Origin: Bacilli bacterium
GTDB lineage: Bacteria; Bacillota_I; Bacilli_A; RF39; UBA660
Reading direction: 5' to 3'
Length of the DNA: 56,255 nt
NCBI GenBank assembly: GCA_028694645.1
Contig: JAQVKM010000006.1
Span: 1 to 56,255 of the forward strand
The notes beneath the pieces are model-generated. The model was not told the origin of the DNA, did not search any database, and was given only the letters and a program-made list of their open reading frames with translations. Of the stretch, positions 34,348 to 42,522 are shown in pieces. Both the position numbers and the translations under genes were made by a program. The first letter of the stretch is position 1. Each line of letters begins with the position of its first letter.

Positions 34348-35040
34348 ATGAAATATACAAATGAAATTAATGAAATGTGTTTTGTAAAAAAAGGAGCTTA
34401 TCATGGCCCAGCTCCAATTCCAGAAGAAGGAAAATGGGTTCAAGCTAAAGAAATTAAAGATATTTCTGGATTAACACATGGAATAGGTTGGTGTGCACCA
34501 CAACAAGGAGCATGTAAACTAACATTAAATATAAAAAATGGTATTATAGAAGAAGCTTTGATAGAAACAATTGGATGTTCAGGAATGACTCATTCTGCAG
34601 CTATGGCTAGTGAAATACTAATTGGAAAAACACTATTAGAAGGATTAAATACTGATTTAGTATGTGATGCTATTAATACAGCATATCGTGAATTATTTTT
34701 ACAAATAGTATATGGTAGAAGTCAATCTGCTTTTTCAGAAGATGGTTTAGCTATAGGTTCTGGCTTAGAAGATTTAGGTAAAGGACTTAGAAGTCAAATA
34801 GGAACTTGTTATAGCACTAAATTAAAAGGTCCGAGATATTTAGAATTATCAGAAGGATATATTACTGAAATTGCATTAGATGAAGATAATCAAATAATAG
34901 GATATAAATATGTTAATATTGGAAAAATGATGGATAATATTAAAGCTAAAATAGAACCTATGGAAGCTATAAAAAAAGCAAGTGGTCAATATGGTAGATT
35001 TGATGAAGCATTCAAAATAATCGATCCAAGAAAGCAATAA
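34348..35040 (+). CDS. NifU-like iron-sulfur scaffold partner of GGGtGRT protein
   Basis: 230 residues. The central part has the NifU_N/IscU-like pattern: GIGWCAPQQGACKLTLNIKNG, ALIETIGCSGMTHSAAMASEILIGKTL and a later GTCYS. Cys residues lie at about 51, 58, 80 and 159. The family is annotated as an iron-sulfur cluster assembly scaffold-like protein and is found next to the GGGtGRT gene, as here (13-base gap). The N-terminus (residues 1-40) is not part of NifU. ATG 34348 with AGGAGG at 34336-34341 is the start. Exact function is unknown; an Fe-S or cysteine-linked redox role is inferred from the pattern. Confidence 0.8.
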   Translation: MKYTNEINEMCFVKKGAYHGPAPIPEEGKWVQAKEIKDISGLTHGIGWCAPQQGACKLTLNIKNGIIEEALIETIGCSGMTHSAAMASEILIGKTLLEGLNTDLVCDAINTAYRELFLQIVYGRSQSAFSEDGLAIGSGLEDLGKGLRSQIGTCYSTKLKGPRYLELSEGYITEIALDEDNQIIGYKYVNIGKMMDNIKAKIEPMEAIKKASGQYGRFDEAFKIIDPRKQ

Positions 35041-35053
35041 GGGGGTAATTATA

Positions 35054-36055
35054 ATGGCACTATTTGAAAATTTTGATAGAAGAATTAATAATATAAATGA
35101 AATATTAAAACAATATGGAATAAAAGATTTACTAGAAGCAAGACAAATATGTTTAAATAATAAATTTGATCCATATGAAATGGTCAAAGAAATACAACCT
35201 ATATGCTTTGAAGACGCAAGTTGGGCATATGTTCTTGGCGCTGCAATAGCTATAAAAAAAGGATGTAATAATGCCGCAGAAGCAGCTTCAGCAATTGGAG
35301 AAGGCTTACAAGCATTTTGTTTACCAGGAAGTGTTGCTTATGATCGTAAAGTAGGAATTGGACATGGTAATTTAGCATCAATGTTATTAACAGAAGACAC
35401 TGAATGTTTTGCCTTTTTAGCTGGCCATGAATCATTTGCGGCAGCAGAAGGAGCAATTGGAATAGCAGCATCAGCTAATAAAATAAGAACAAAACCTTTA
35501 AAAGTTATTTTAAATGGTCTTGGAAAAGATGCAGCTCAAATAATATCTAGAATAAATGGATTTACATATGTAAAAACACAATTTGATTATTATACAGGGA
35601 AACTAAATATTATAGAAGAAATAGCATATTCTAAAGGAAATAAAAGCCAAGTTAGATGTTATGGAGCAGATGATGTTAGAGAAGGTATAGCTATAATGTG
35701 GCATGAAAATGTTGATATATCTATAACTGGTAATTCAACTAATCCAACTCGTTTTCAACATCCTGTAGCAGGAACTTATAAAAAAGAAAGAATAGAAAAT
35801 AATAAAAAATATTTTTCCGTAGCATCAGGTGGAGGGACAGGAAGAACTCTTCATCCAGATAATATGGCGGCAGGGCCAGCTTCTTATGGAATGACAGATA
35901 CTATGGGAAGAATGCATGGTGATGCGCAATTTGCAGGATCATCATCAGTACCAGCTCATGTTGAAATGATGGGATTTATAGGAATGGGTAATAATCCAAT
36001 GGTAGGAGCAACAGTAAAAATTGCAGTAGCAGTAGCTCAATCCTTTAATTCATAA
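35054..36055 (+). CDS. GGGtGRT protein
   Basis: 333 residues. It carries the name-giving signature ASGGGTGRTLHPDNMAAGPA, followed by GMTDTMGRMHGDAQFAGSS. Further conserved stretches are AYVLGAAIAIKKGCNNAAEAASAIGE, VGIGHGNLASMLL, FLAGHESFAAAEGAIGIA and NGLGKDAAQIISRI. No signal peptide or membrane helix. This conserved anaerobe protein is always seen beside a NifU-like scaffold gene, and the pair is complete here with RBS GGGGG in the short gap. The enzymatic role is not known to me. Its codon use is a little richer in G+C than the neighbours, consistent with high conservation rather than transfer. Confidence 0.9.
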   Translation: MALFENFDRRINNINEILKQYGIKDLLEARQICLNNKFDPYEMVKEIQPICFEDASWAYVLGAAIAIKKGCNNAAEAASAIGEGLQAFCLPGSVAYDRKVGIGHGNLASMLLTEDTECFAFLAGHESFAAAEGAIGIAASANKIRTKPLKVILNGLGKDAAQIISRINGFTYVKTQFDYYTGKLNIIEEIAYSKGNKSQVRCYGADDVREGIAIMWHENVDISITGNSTNPTRFQHPVAGTYKKERIENNKKYFSVASGGGTGRTLHPDNMAAGPASYGMTDTMGRMHGDAQFAGSSSVPAHVEMMGFIGMGNNPMVGATVKIAVAVAQSFNS

Positions 36056-36058
36056 ATT

Positions 36059-36088
36059 AAAAAGAGATTGTAAAGTAATCTCTTTTTA
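36059..36088 (+). terminator. Terminator of the NifU-like/GGGtGRT operon
   Basis: AAAAAGAGATT (36059-36069) / AATCTCTTTTT (36077-36087). Confidence 0.88.
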
Positions 36089-36089
36089 T

Positions 36090-36118
36090 TTGACATTTTA
36101 TGTAAAATATATTAACAT
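36090..36118 (+). promoter_or_regulatory. Promoter of the 121-residue unknown gene
   Basis: TTGACA (36090-36095), 17-base spacer, TAACAT (36113-36118) as a weak -10; it follows the terminator directly. Confidence 0.55.
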
Positions 36119-36134
36119 TAGTATGAGGTGTTTT

Positions 36135-36497
36135 ATGAATAATGAATTAAGCATTAACAATATAAATACAAAATTTTATGTACCTCTTTATCCAAATAAA
36201 GAAGATTTTATTAGTTGTTTAATTGTTAACATAAAAATTGGCACAACTTTTTGTATATCTAAAAGAAATAATCAAATTAAAGAAATTGATAACATAATTA
36301 AATTTATGACGGAACAAAACATATATACATTAGACCCTATACCTGCAACAGAAGAATTAATTATAATTGTTAATAAAATTTTACAAGGTTATCAAAAAAG
36401 TACTTGGGATGAGATAAAAGAAGAAATATTAACAGGATTATTTAATTATGTTAATAAAATAACAATAAAAAAAGATGACATTCAGAAAAACTATTAA
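36135..36497 (+). CDS. Hypothetical protein, 120 residues
   Basis: Not recognised. Small soluble protein with alternating strand and helix predictions, no signal or membrane segment: FYVPLYPNKEDFISCLIVNIKIGTTF (strand-rich start) and a helical C-terminus ILQGYQKSTWDEIKEEILTGLF. GAGGTG at 36125-36130 sets ATG 36135 as the start. It is the first gene of an accessory-looking stretch (36.1-39.4 kb) in which none of the proteins has an obvious household role, and it converges on the transglutaminase-like gene over a shared terminator. Confidence 0.6.
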   Translation: MNNELSINNINTKFYVPLYPNKEDFISCLIVNIKIGTTFCISKRNNQIKEIDNIIKFMTEQNIYTLDPIPATEELIIIVNKILQGYQKSTWDEIKEEILTGLFNYVNKITIKKDDIQKNY

Positions 36498-36499
36498 AA

Positions 36500-36531
36500 A
36501 ACAGATATTGAATTAATATCTGTTATTTTTT
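36500..36531. terminator. Bidirectional terminator between convergent genes
   Basis: AACAGATATT (36500-36509) / AATATCTGTT (36515-36524), with T runs on both strands. Confidence 0.8.
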
Positions 36532-38013
36532 TATCATTATTTCATCATCTTCAATGGTAAATATTTTATTTTTTAATTTATTGCTTACAATAATATAATT
36601 AGTAGCATAGTCAAATAATTTATTTTTATTTATTTCTTTAAATTCTCCATCATTAGGATTGAAATAATAGAAATAAGTATTATCTATTAAAAAAATAATA
36701 GAATATGTTAAATTAATTTTATCAAAAATAGTTACTTTATTTATTCTTGTTTTTAGAATAGAGACGTTATTAACAATATCGATATTTTTAATGTTTTTGC
36801 TATTTTCTAAACTGATTTCTGGAAATAAATTTTCTAAAATTAAATCAATAAAGTTAATAGCTTCAGCGTGACCATTAAATTTAGATGTTATTGGTAAAAT
36901 ATAATCTTCATCATCTGTATTATTACATCCCATTATATATGGAAATAAAAGTTCAAATTTGTGTTTTATATATTCTGTTTTACATTCTTCTTTTTTTGAT
37001 TTACAATCATAAATAGAATTTTTATTTAAATAAAGTTTTCCTGTTTGAAGAAGTAACATATTAATTTTATTTCTAATGTTTTTTCTTTCTTTGTCAGTTT
37101 CACATTTATGAATTAATTTAGTTTGTTCACTAATTAAATCACTAAAAAGAAGAGCTTTATTTAATAATTCATCAGTTAAATCTGTATTTTTAATTACTAT
37201 TTTAATATAATCAACCCAGTTTTTTAATTCGCTTTCAGATAAATCTAGAATATTCATTTTTTGCAAATCAATAAAATAATTATCATCAGTTCTAAATCGG
37301 AAAACATTTCTATAAAAAGGTGTTTCTTGAATTAATAATTCCAAATGTAATTGTTTCCAAGAAGTATTAACTAGCTTTATTAAATCATTATCATAATTTG
37401 AATAATTGTTATCATCTATTTTTTTTAAATATCCGATTTTTTGATCTAACTTTCTTATTTCTTCTCTTGAAAGTGTATCATATTTTATTTCTTCACCTTC
37501 ATATATTTTTTCATTTTCATTAGCTTTATTACCTATAAAACCAGCGAAGTGTTCTGTTTCTAAATTATATTGAATATTCATTAAATCTGGAACAATTGAT
37601 AAAAAATAATTTTTATCATTATCACCAGTAACACATAAAAAATAATGATGTAAACTTATTTTTTTATTAAAATCATCACTGAAGTTAAACTCATTAAAGG
37701 CAATGGTATTTAATATTTTAGATTCAATATTTAATTGATCAAGAGCATATTTTAATACTTCAACAGCTGATTTACAAATAACCTTATAATCATTTTGAAT
37801 AACAGAATAGTTTTGTTCCATTTTTTCTTTTAATTCAAAATAATCATATCCATAACTACCCATAAAACCAAAAAGGGTATAAAAAAATGAAACATCTTTG
37901 TTTAAAATTTTTCCAATTTGTATGTATATATATCTTATTTTTTCATTTGTTGTCCATTCACTAGAAACTTTAGATAAAATATTATTAATAGCTTCTTTTA
38001 AATTGTTATCCAT
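36523..38013 (-). CDS. Putative transglutaminase-like (cysteine protease fold) protein
   Basis: 496 residues, no signal peptide or membrane helix. The first ~150 residues look like a transglutaminase-like core. The helix NEKIRYIYIQIGKIL resembles the EK-x-x-x-IY-x-x segment, and Cys 80 at the start of the helix in YKVICKSAVEVLKYALDQLN resembles family GVC-x-x-A. After this come His 122/123 in HHYFLCVTG and Asp 143 in SIVPDL, giving a Cys-His-Asp order and spacing. The remaining 340 residues are unassigned, with aromatic and acidic clusters and two Cys pairs (DCKSKKEEC, GCN). A cytosolic peptidase or cross-linking enzyme is possible; family assignment is inference. It is transcribed divergently from the next gene. 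Confidence 0.5.
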   Translation of the reverse strand: MDNNLKEAINNILSKVSSEWTTNEKIRYIYIQIGKILNKDVSFFYTLFGFMGSYGYDYFELKEKMEQNYSVIQNDYKVICKSAVEVLKYALDQLNIESKILNTIAFNEFNFSDDFNKKISLHHYFLCVTGDNDKNYFLSIVPDLMNIQYNLETEHFAGFIGNKANENEKIYEGEEIKYDTLSREEIRKLDQKIGYLKKIDDNNYSNYDNDLIKLVNTSWKQLHLELLIQETPFYRNVFRFRTDDNYFIDLQKMNILDLSESELKNWVDYIKIVIKNTDLTDELLNKALLFSDLISEQTKLIHKCETDKERKNIRNKINMLLLQTGKLYLNKNSIYDCKSKKEECKTEYIKHKFELLFPYIMGCNNTDDEDYILPITSKFNGHAEAINFIDLILENLFPEISLENSKNIKNIDIVNNVSILKTRINKVTIFDKINLTYSIIFLIDNTYFYYFNPNDGEFKEINKNKLFDYATNYIIVSNKLKNKIFTIEDDEIMIKK

Positions 38014-38140
38014 GATATCACCAATAAAAGTATATCATGGACATTTAAAATTGTAAAACATATAATTTTAAGTAATTATATATTTGTGATATACTATAAA
38101 TGTAATATTATACTTTTATTAGTGAAATTGAGGTGTTTAT

Positions 38141-38557
38141 ATGAAAGAAGATATAATCGATGAATTAACATCAAGTAAAATTAAAAATATGTTATATATT
38201 TTTGAAAAAGACAATTTATCAATAAAAGAAATTATTGGTAAATTAATTAATGAAGATGAAGCCTTTATTATGGGATTATATTTAGAATCTATTTTGGAAA
38301 ATAAAGATGAATTAATGAAAAAAATAAGTAGTGCAAATGAAATTATCAATGAAATAAAAATTAAACAATTTATACAGGCAGTCGATAATAAGGAAATATT
38401 TAATTATTTACAAAGAACAAGTAAAATGGATAAAATATCACTTTTAGCAAATCTTGAATTAAAAATGACTAATAACCCGTTGCTCAATTATGAAAAATAT
38501 ATAAATATACTTAAAATGATTATTGAAAAAGAAAAAGAAAAAAACAAGAAGAAATAG
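38141..38557 (+). CDS. Hypothetical helical protein, 138 residues
   Basis: Not recognised. Predicted all-helical and soluble, with an acidic middle (INEDEAFIMGLYLESILENKDELMKK) and a strongly basic tail (EKEKEKNKKK) that could bind nucleic acid or end a coiled coil. Divergent from the transglutaminase-like gene, with a ~125-base shared intergenic region. RBS GAGGTG at 38129-38134, ATG 38141. A strong hairpin follows. Confidence 0.55.
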   Translation: MKEDIIDELTSSKIKNMLYIFEKDNLSIKEIIGKLINEDEAFIMGLYLESILENKDELMKKISSANEIINEIKIKQFIQAVDNKEIFNYLQRTSKMDKISLLANLELKMTNNPLLNYEKYINILKMIIEKEKEKNKKK

Positions 38558-38594
38558 TTGTTATATATAACTAGTTTAATTAATAATAGTATTT

Positions 38595-38626
38595 AAAACT
38601 AGTATTTTTTGATACTAGTTTTATCA
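38595..38626 (+). terminator. Terminator after the 138-residue protein gene
   Basis: AAAACTAGTAT (38595-38605) / ATACTAGTTTT (38612-38622), loop TTTTTG. Confidence 0.78.
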
Positions 38627-38679
38627 TAATAAAAGGATTTTCTATAAGACTGTTGTAATTTAAATAAGGAGGTGAAAAG

Positions 38680-39438
38680 ATGGTATTTAATAAAAATATC
38701 AATGGTTATGAAAATGAAAAAGAATTTACCAAATATTTTAACAATAAAAATATAAATGAATTTGATATAGAAACAGTGTCTTTCTTAGAAACAGTCTTTA
38801 ATAATAAATTGAGCAATGAACTGGTGAAATGTTGGCGTGTTCCTGGATTTTCAAAGGTTGATATAAAAATTAAAATTAATGATGTGATTAAAAATATTAG
38901 TATTAAAAAAGGTATAAAAAATGAGGTTCATACAGAAACAATAAAAAACTTTATAGAATTTTTATCAAAAATGAAAATAAAAAAAGATGATATAAATCAA
39001 ATAAAGAAATACTTATATGCAGATGGAACAATAAATAATACAGGTGAAAAAAGACAATCAATAATTGAATATAAAATTAATAATCAAGAAGCAATTGATG
39101 CATTAAATGAAAAATTAAACACAAAATATATAATCAACAAGATTATTAACCGATTTATAATTAAAGGCCGTATAAGTAATTTAAAAATAGATGCTATTAT
39201 ATATGGAGTTACTGATGACTTTTTATGGATTACAAAAAATGAAATTAAAAAAATAATTATATCTAAGATGAATGATTATTCAACAGCACTTCATTTTGGG
39301 CCATTAACAATTCAATCATGGGACAGAAATTTAAAAAGAAATCCTAAATATGAATACAGACGAGAATATGTTCAATTAAAATGGTATAATATCAGTGATG
39401 ATATAATTGAGATCATGGCATTTACAAGAAGAAAATAA
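38680..39438 (+). CDS. PD-(D/E)XK nuclease-like protein of unknown function
   Basis: 252 residues, soluble. The N-terminal half resembles a restriction-endonuclease core: E11/E15 in the first helix, PGFSKVDIKIKIN with Asp 61 on a strand, then NISIKKGIKNEVHTE, a strand with Lys 76/77 followed by a polar turn. The catalytic triad would be E...D...xxK with the usual (D/E)xK acidic residue replaced by Ser, so activity is uncertain. The C-terminal half has LHFGPLTIQSWDRNLKRNP and EYVQLKWY, a possible substrate-recognition domain. No methyltransferase gene adjoins it, so this is not a classic restriction-modification pair. Start ATG 38680 with AGGAGGTGA. Part of the accessory patch between 36.1 and 39.7 kb. 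Confidence 0.5.
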   Translation: MVFNKNINGYENEKEFTKYFNNKNINEFDIETVSFLETVFNNKLSNELVKCWRVPGFSKVDIKIKINDVIKNISIKKGIKNEVHTETIKNFIEFLSKMKIKKDDINQIKKYLYADGTINNTGEKRQSIIEYKINNQEAIDALNEKLNTKYIINKIINRFIIKGRISNLKIDAIIYGVTDDFLWITKNEIKKIIISKMNDYSTALHFGPLTIQSWDRNLKRNPKYEYRREYVQLKWYNISDDIIEIMAFTRRK

Positions 39439-39520
39439 GTAGTAATTTTAATATTTAAAAATGATGTTTTTTCAACTCATTTTTATTTATAGATAGTAAT
39501 TTTCAATTTTTTTTATAATC

Positions 39521-39557
39521 TCCAAGCTAAATGCAGGAGTTCGATTATTTTCGAATG
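39521..39557 (+). pseudogene. Inverted fragment of a tRNA-Gly 3' half
   Basis: Reads TCCAAGCTAAAT (39521-39532), one mismatch, one match, one mismatch, then GGAGTTCGATT (39536-39546). This equals the anticodon-to-T-loop part of the intact tRNA-Gly at 39603-39676, but on the opposite strand: 24 of 26 bases match. The T stem is lost, replaced by a small TTCGA/TCGAA repeat, so it cannot be a functional tRNA. Coordinates and match were counted by hand. Confidence 0.75.
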
Positions 39558-39565
39558 CAAGCAAC

Positions 39566-39590
39566 AAAAAAACTCAGCAAATACTGAGTT
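39566..39590 (-). terminator. Terminator of tRNA-Gly
   Basis: On the minus strand AACTCAG (39590-39584) / CTGAGTT (39577-39571) then seven T. Confidence 0.85.
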
Positions 39591-39602
39591 AAACTACATT
39601 TA

Positions 39603-39676
39603 TGGAGCGGATGAGGAGAATCGAACTCCCGTATTTAGCTTGGAAGGCTAAGGTTCTACCATTAAACTACATCCGC
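39603..39676 (-). tRNA. tRNA-Gly (anticodon TCC)
   Basis: Minus strand: acceptor GCGGATG / CATCCGC, anticodon stem TTAGC/GCTAA with loop CTTCCAA (anticodon TCC), T arm with GTTCGATTC, discriminator T and encoded CCA. 74 bases. GGA codons, which it reads, are the main glycine codons in these genes. Confidence 0.95.
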
Positions 39677-39695
39677 AATTAAGTAGGCAATATTA

Positions 39696-39723
39696 ATTAT
39701 ACTAGAATTGTAAAAAAAGTCAA
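39696..39723 (-). promoter_or_regulatory. SigA promoter of tRNA-Gly
   Basis: Minus strand: TTGACT (39723-39718), 16-base spacer, TATAAT (39701-39696), about 20 bases before the tRNA. Confidence 0.85.
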
Positions 39724-39947
39724 TACATATTTTTAAAAAAAAATTAAAAAAATAATCAAATTAAAATATTAAGTACAAAATTATAAAAAAAGTTTTGCAT
39801 CCAAATTTTAATCATCATCAATATTTCTAATAAAATATACAAAATCATATAATATATTAATCTGTATAATATTGTAAAACCAAAATATAATATTTGAATT
39901 TATAACAAATATATAGTATAATTTATATATTGATTGGAGATGTGAAA

Positions 39948-40394
39948 ATGAAATTTATTAAAAATCATAAAACATTAATGGCCGTAATATCTGTTATTGT
40001 AATAATGTTAATTGCATTTATTATATTATTATTAGCATTAGTTGGTAGCGTAGGAAAAGATGTATATGGAAACAGACTTGATAATATAAAAAATTATAAA
40101 ATTGAAAATTCACAAATATCAACACTAAAAGAAGATATGAAAAAATTGGACAGCGTGGAAGATATAGCATATAATTTAGAAGGACGTCTTATTAATGTTA
40201 TAATAACAATTAGTAATTCACTAGCTATAGAAACAGCTAAAAGTTATGCAGATAAAGTGCTAGAATATTTTGAAGATGAGCAAAAAACATATTATGATAT
40301 ACAAATTTATTTAACAACAAAAGAAGAATCTGAAACATATCCTATAATAGGTTATAAAAATAAATCCAGTGAAACAATCGTTTGGAAAATGTAG
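39948..40394 (+). CDS. Membrane-anchored hypothetical protein
   Basis: 148 residues from ATG 39948 (RBS GGAGATG upstream). A single N-terminal membrane helix (about 12-34) with Lys-rich start, then an extracytoplasmic domain of about 110 residues: RLINVIITISNSLAIETAKSYADKVLEYF and YYDIQIYLTTKEE. No lipobox. Not recognised. Its end lies eight bases before the GGDEF protein start, so the two are one operon and may work together at the outer face of the membrane. The 250 bases upstream of it are very AT-rich with TATAAT at 39917-39922. Confidence 0.6.
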   Translation: MKFIKNHKTLMAVISVIVIMLIAFIILLLALVGSVGKDVYGNRLDNIKNYKIENSQISTLKEDMKKLDSVEDIAYNLEGRLINVIITISNSLAIETAKSYADKVLEYFEDEQKTYYDIQIYLTTKEESETYPIIGYKNKSSETIVWKM

Positions 40395-40402
40395 GTGTAA
40401 AA

Positions 40403-42463
40403 ATGAAAATTAAAAAAATAATAATAACTTTAATTGTATTAATAATTCTTGCTGTTCTTAGTTTAGGAGTATATACATACTTTATAGCTGAAGATAAAAC
40501 TTCAACACTAACAATGGCAGAAAAGCAATGGATAGAAGAAAATAAAAATACAATTATAGACCTAGGGATAATTAATAATATTCCTGTTTTCAATAATGAT
40601 GGAGAAGGGGTATTTTTTGATTTTATTCAATCGATTGAAACAGATACAGGGCTAGAATTTAATAAATTATCATTCAGCTATGGATCAAATTCTTCGACTG
40701 CTTATTCATTTAATGTAGTAGATGAAGTTGGAAACAATGATTTGCTACTTTATAATGATAATTATGTTATTCTTAGTTCAAATGATATCAAATACAATAA
40801 TTTAAAAGAAATTGAATCAATGACACTAGGTCTGTTACAAACAGATGTAGAAAAAGCAAGTTATTATTTAATGGACAATGAAAATATTGCGTTTAAAACT
40901 TATGAAAATATAAAAGATTTATTAGCTGGACTTGTTCCTGATAAAAACGGTAATGCACAAATTAATGCAATATTACTTCCAAAAACAATATATTTAGAAG
41001 AAATATTTATTAATAATTTAAAAATAAATTATAACGTTACAGATATGACAAAAAATATTGTGTTGACACTTGGCAATACAAAAAAACTTAATACAATAAT
41101 AAAAAAATACTATGAAAAATGGCAACAAGAACAATATGAAACATCATTTAATGAGTATTTTACTAATTATTACTTAGAAATGAATAATATAGGTGATGAT
41201 GATACTGTTAAATTCAAGAGCAAACAATACAAATATGGATTTGTAGGATATGCTCCTTATGATGACATTTTGAGTGGCAAACTAATAGGATTAAATTCTG
41301 AAATATTAGCTTCATTTGCAAATACAGCAGGAATAGAAATTAAATATCAATCAGAATATAATTCTTCAAAAGATTTATCAACTGCTTTAAATGAAAATAA
41401 AATTGATTTATACTTCAACAACTTAGCTCAAGATGATTTTGATATTGATGTATATAATACAAAATCTGTATTTGATGAAGAAATAGTTGTTTTAGCTCAA
41501 AATAATACTAATTTTATTGTTAATTCTTTATCATCACTATCAAATTATAATGTAATGACAATAAAAGATACAAAAATATCTAGTAAATTAAAAGAATTAG
41601 ATATAAAAATAACTGAATATAATTCAATTGAGAGTATGTTAAATCAAATAAACCAAAAATCACTAATTGTAATAGATGAAATAACATATGAAGCTTATAA
41701 ATTAAATGAACTAAATCAATATAAAGAAATATATGAAACAAAATTAGATAACAATTATACATATATTATAAGAGATATAAATGCTAATAAAGTATTTATT
41801 CAATATTTTGATTTTTATTTATCATTTATAAATGAAAAAGAGTTTTATAATCAAATAGATTATTCATTATTTGCAAAAGCTAAAACAAACAATTTATATT
41901 TATATATAGGTTTATTGGCTTTAGTTGCAATAGTAATTTTATTTATTTTAATTCTATCTAAAAATAAAAAAAATAAAACAAATAAAATAACAGCTTCTGT
42001 AGGAAAAGAAAATAAATTAAAATATATAGATATGTTAACTTCATTAAAAAATAGAAATTATTTAAATGATTCTATAGAAAAATGGGATGAAAGTGAAATA
42101 TATCCTCAAGCAATAATAATAATTGATTTAAATAATGTAGCTTATATTAATGATAATTATGGCCATGCTGAAGGTGACAGTGTTATTAAAGAAGCTGCAA
42201 ACATAATGTTTAAAAATCAAATAGAAAATAGTGAAATAATGCGTACAAATGGAAATGAATTTTTAATATACTTAGTTGAATATGATGAAAAACAAGTCAT
42301 TTCATATATTAGAAAACTAAATAAAGAATTTAAAGATTTATCACATGGATTTGGTGCAGCAGTAGGATATAGTATGATAACTGATGGATTAAAAACAGTG
42401 GATGACGCTATTAATGAAGCAACACTTGATATGAGAACAAACAAAGAAGAAGCAAATGGATAA
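40403..42463 (+). CDS. Sensor protein with periplasmic-type binding domains and degenerate GGDEF
   Basis: 686 residues: N-terminal signal-anchor helix (about 5-27), two SBP_bac_3-like solute-binding domains outside the membrane (about 40-240 and 270-500; the second begins YKYGFVGYAPYDDILSGKLIGLNSEI), a transmembrane helix (about 511-531) and a C-terminal GGDEF domain (about 550-686). The GGDEF loop reads NGNEF near 616-620: first Gly and the metal-binding Asp are both replaced by Asn. LNNVAYINDNYGHAEGDSV, the substrate-side motif, is kept. Diguanylate cyclase activity is therefore doubtful; a GTP-binding or regulatory role is possible. Interesting because two c-di-GMP riboswitches lie in the same window. 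Confidence 0.85.
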   Translation: MKIKKIIITLIVLIILAVLSLGVYTYFIAEDKTSTLTMAEKQWIEENKNTIIDLGIINNIPVFNNDGEGVFFDFIQSIETDTGLEFNKLSFSYGSNSSTAYSFNVVDEVGNNDLLLYNDNYVILSSNDIKYNNLKEIESMTLGLLQTDVEKASYYLMDNENIAFKTYENIKDLLAGLVPDKNGNAQINAILLPKTIYLEEIFINNLKINYNVTDMTKNIVLTLGNTKKLNTIIKKYYEKWQQEQYETSFNEYFTNYYLEMNNIGDDDTVKFKSKQYKYGFVGYAPYDDILSGKLIGLNSEILASFANTAGIEIKYQSEYNSSKDLSTALNENKIDLYFNNLAQDDFDIDVYNTKSVFDEEIVVLAQNNTNFIVNSLSSLSNYNVMTIKDTKISSKLKELDIKITEYNSIESMLNQINQKSLIVIDEITYEAYKLNELNQYKEIYETKLDNNYTYIIRDINANKVFIQYFDFYLSFINEKEFYNQIDYSLFAKAKTNNLYLYIGLLALVAIVILFILILSKNKKNKTNKITASVGKENKLKYIDMLTSLKNRNYLNDSIEKWDESEIYPQAIIIIDLNNVAYINDNYGHAEGDSVIKEAANIMFKNQIENSEIMRTNGNEFLIYLVEYDEKQVISYIRKLNKEFKDLSHGFGAAVGYSMITDGLKTVDDAINEATLDMRTNKEEANG

Positions 42464-42480
42464 TAATTGCTTCTTTTTTA
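42446..42480 (+). terminator. Terminator of the GGDEF gene
   Basis: AAGAAGCAA (42446-42454) / TTGCTTCTT (42466-42474) with T run; the stem contains the last codons. Confidence 0.82.
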
Positions 42481-42522
42481 TTTTTAAAAAATATGGTATA
42501 CTTTTTAAAAGAGGGATAAGAT

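Noticed and set aside
36135-39676. Integrative element inserted at tRNA-Gly
   Set aside because: No integrase or direct att repeat; the tRNA fragment is inverted, so a classic tRNA-3'-end integration is not shown.
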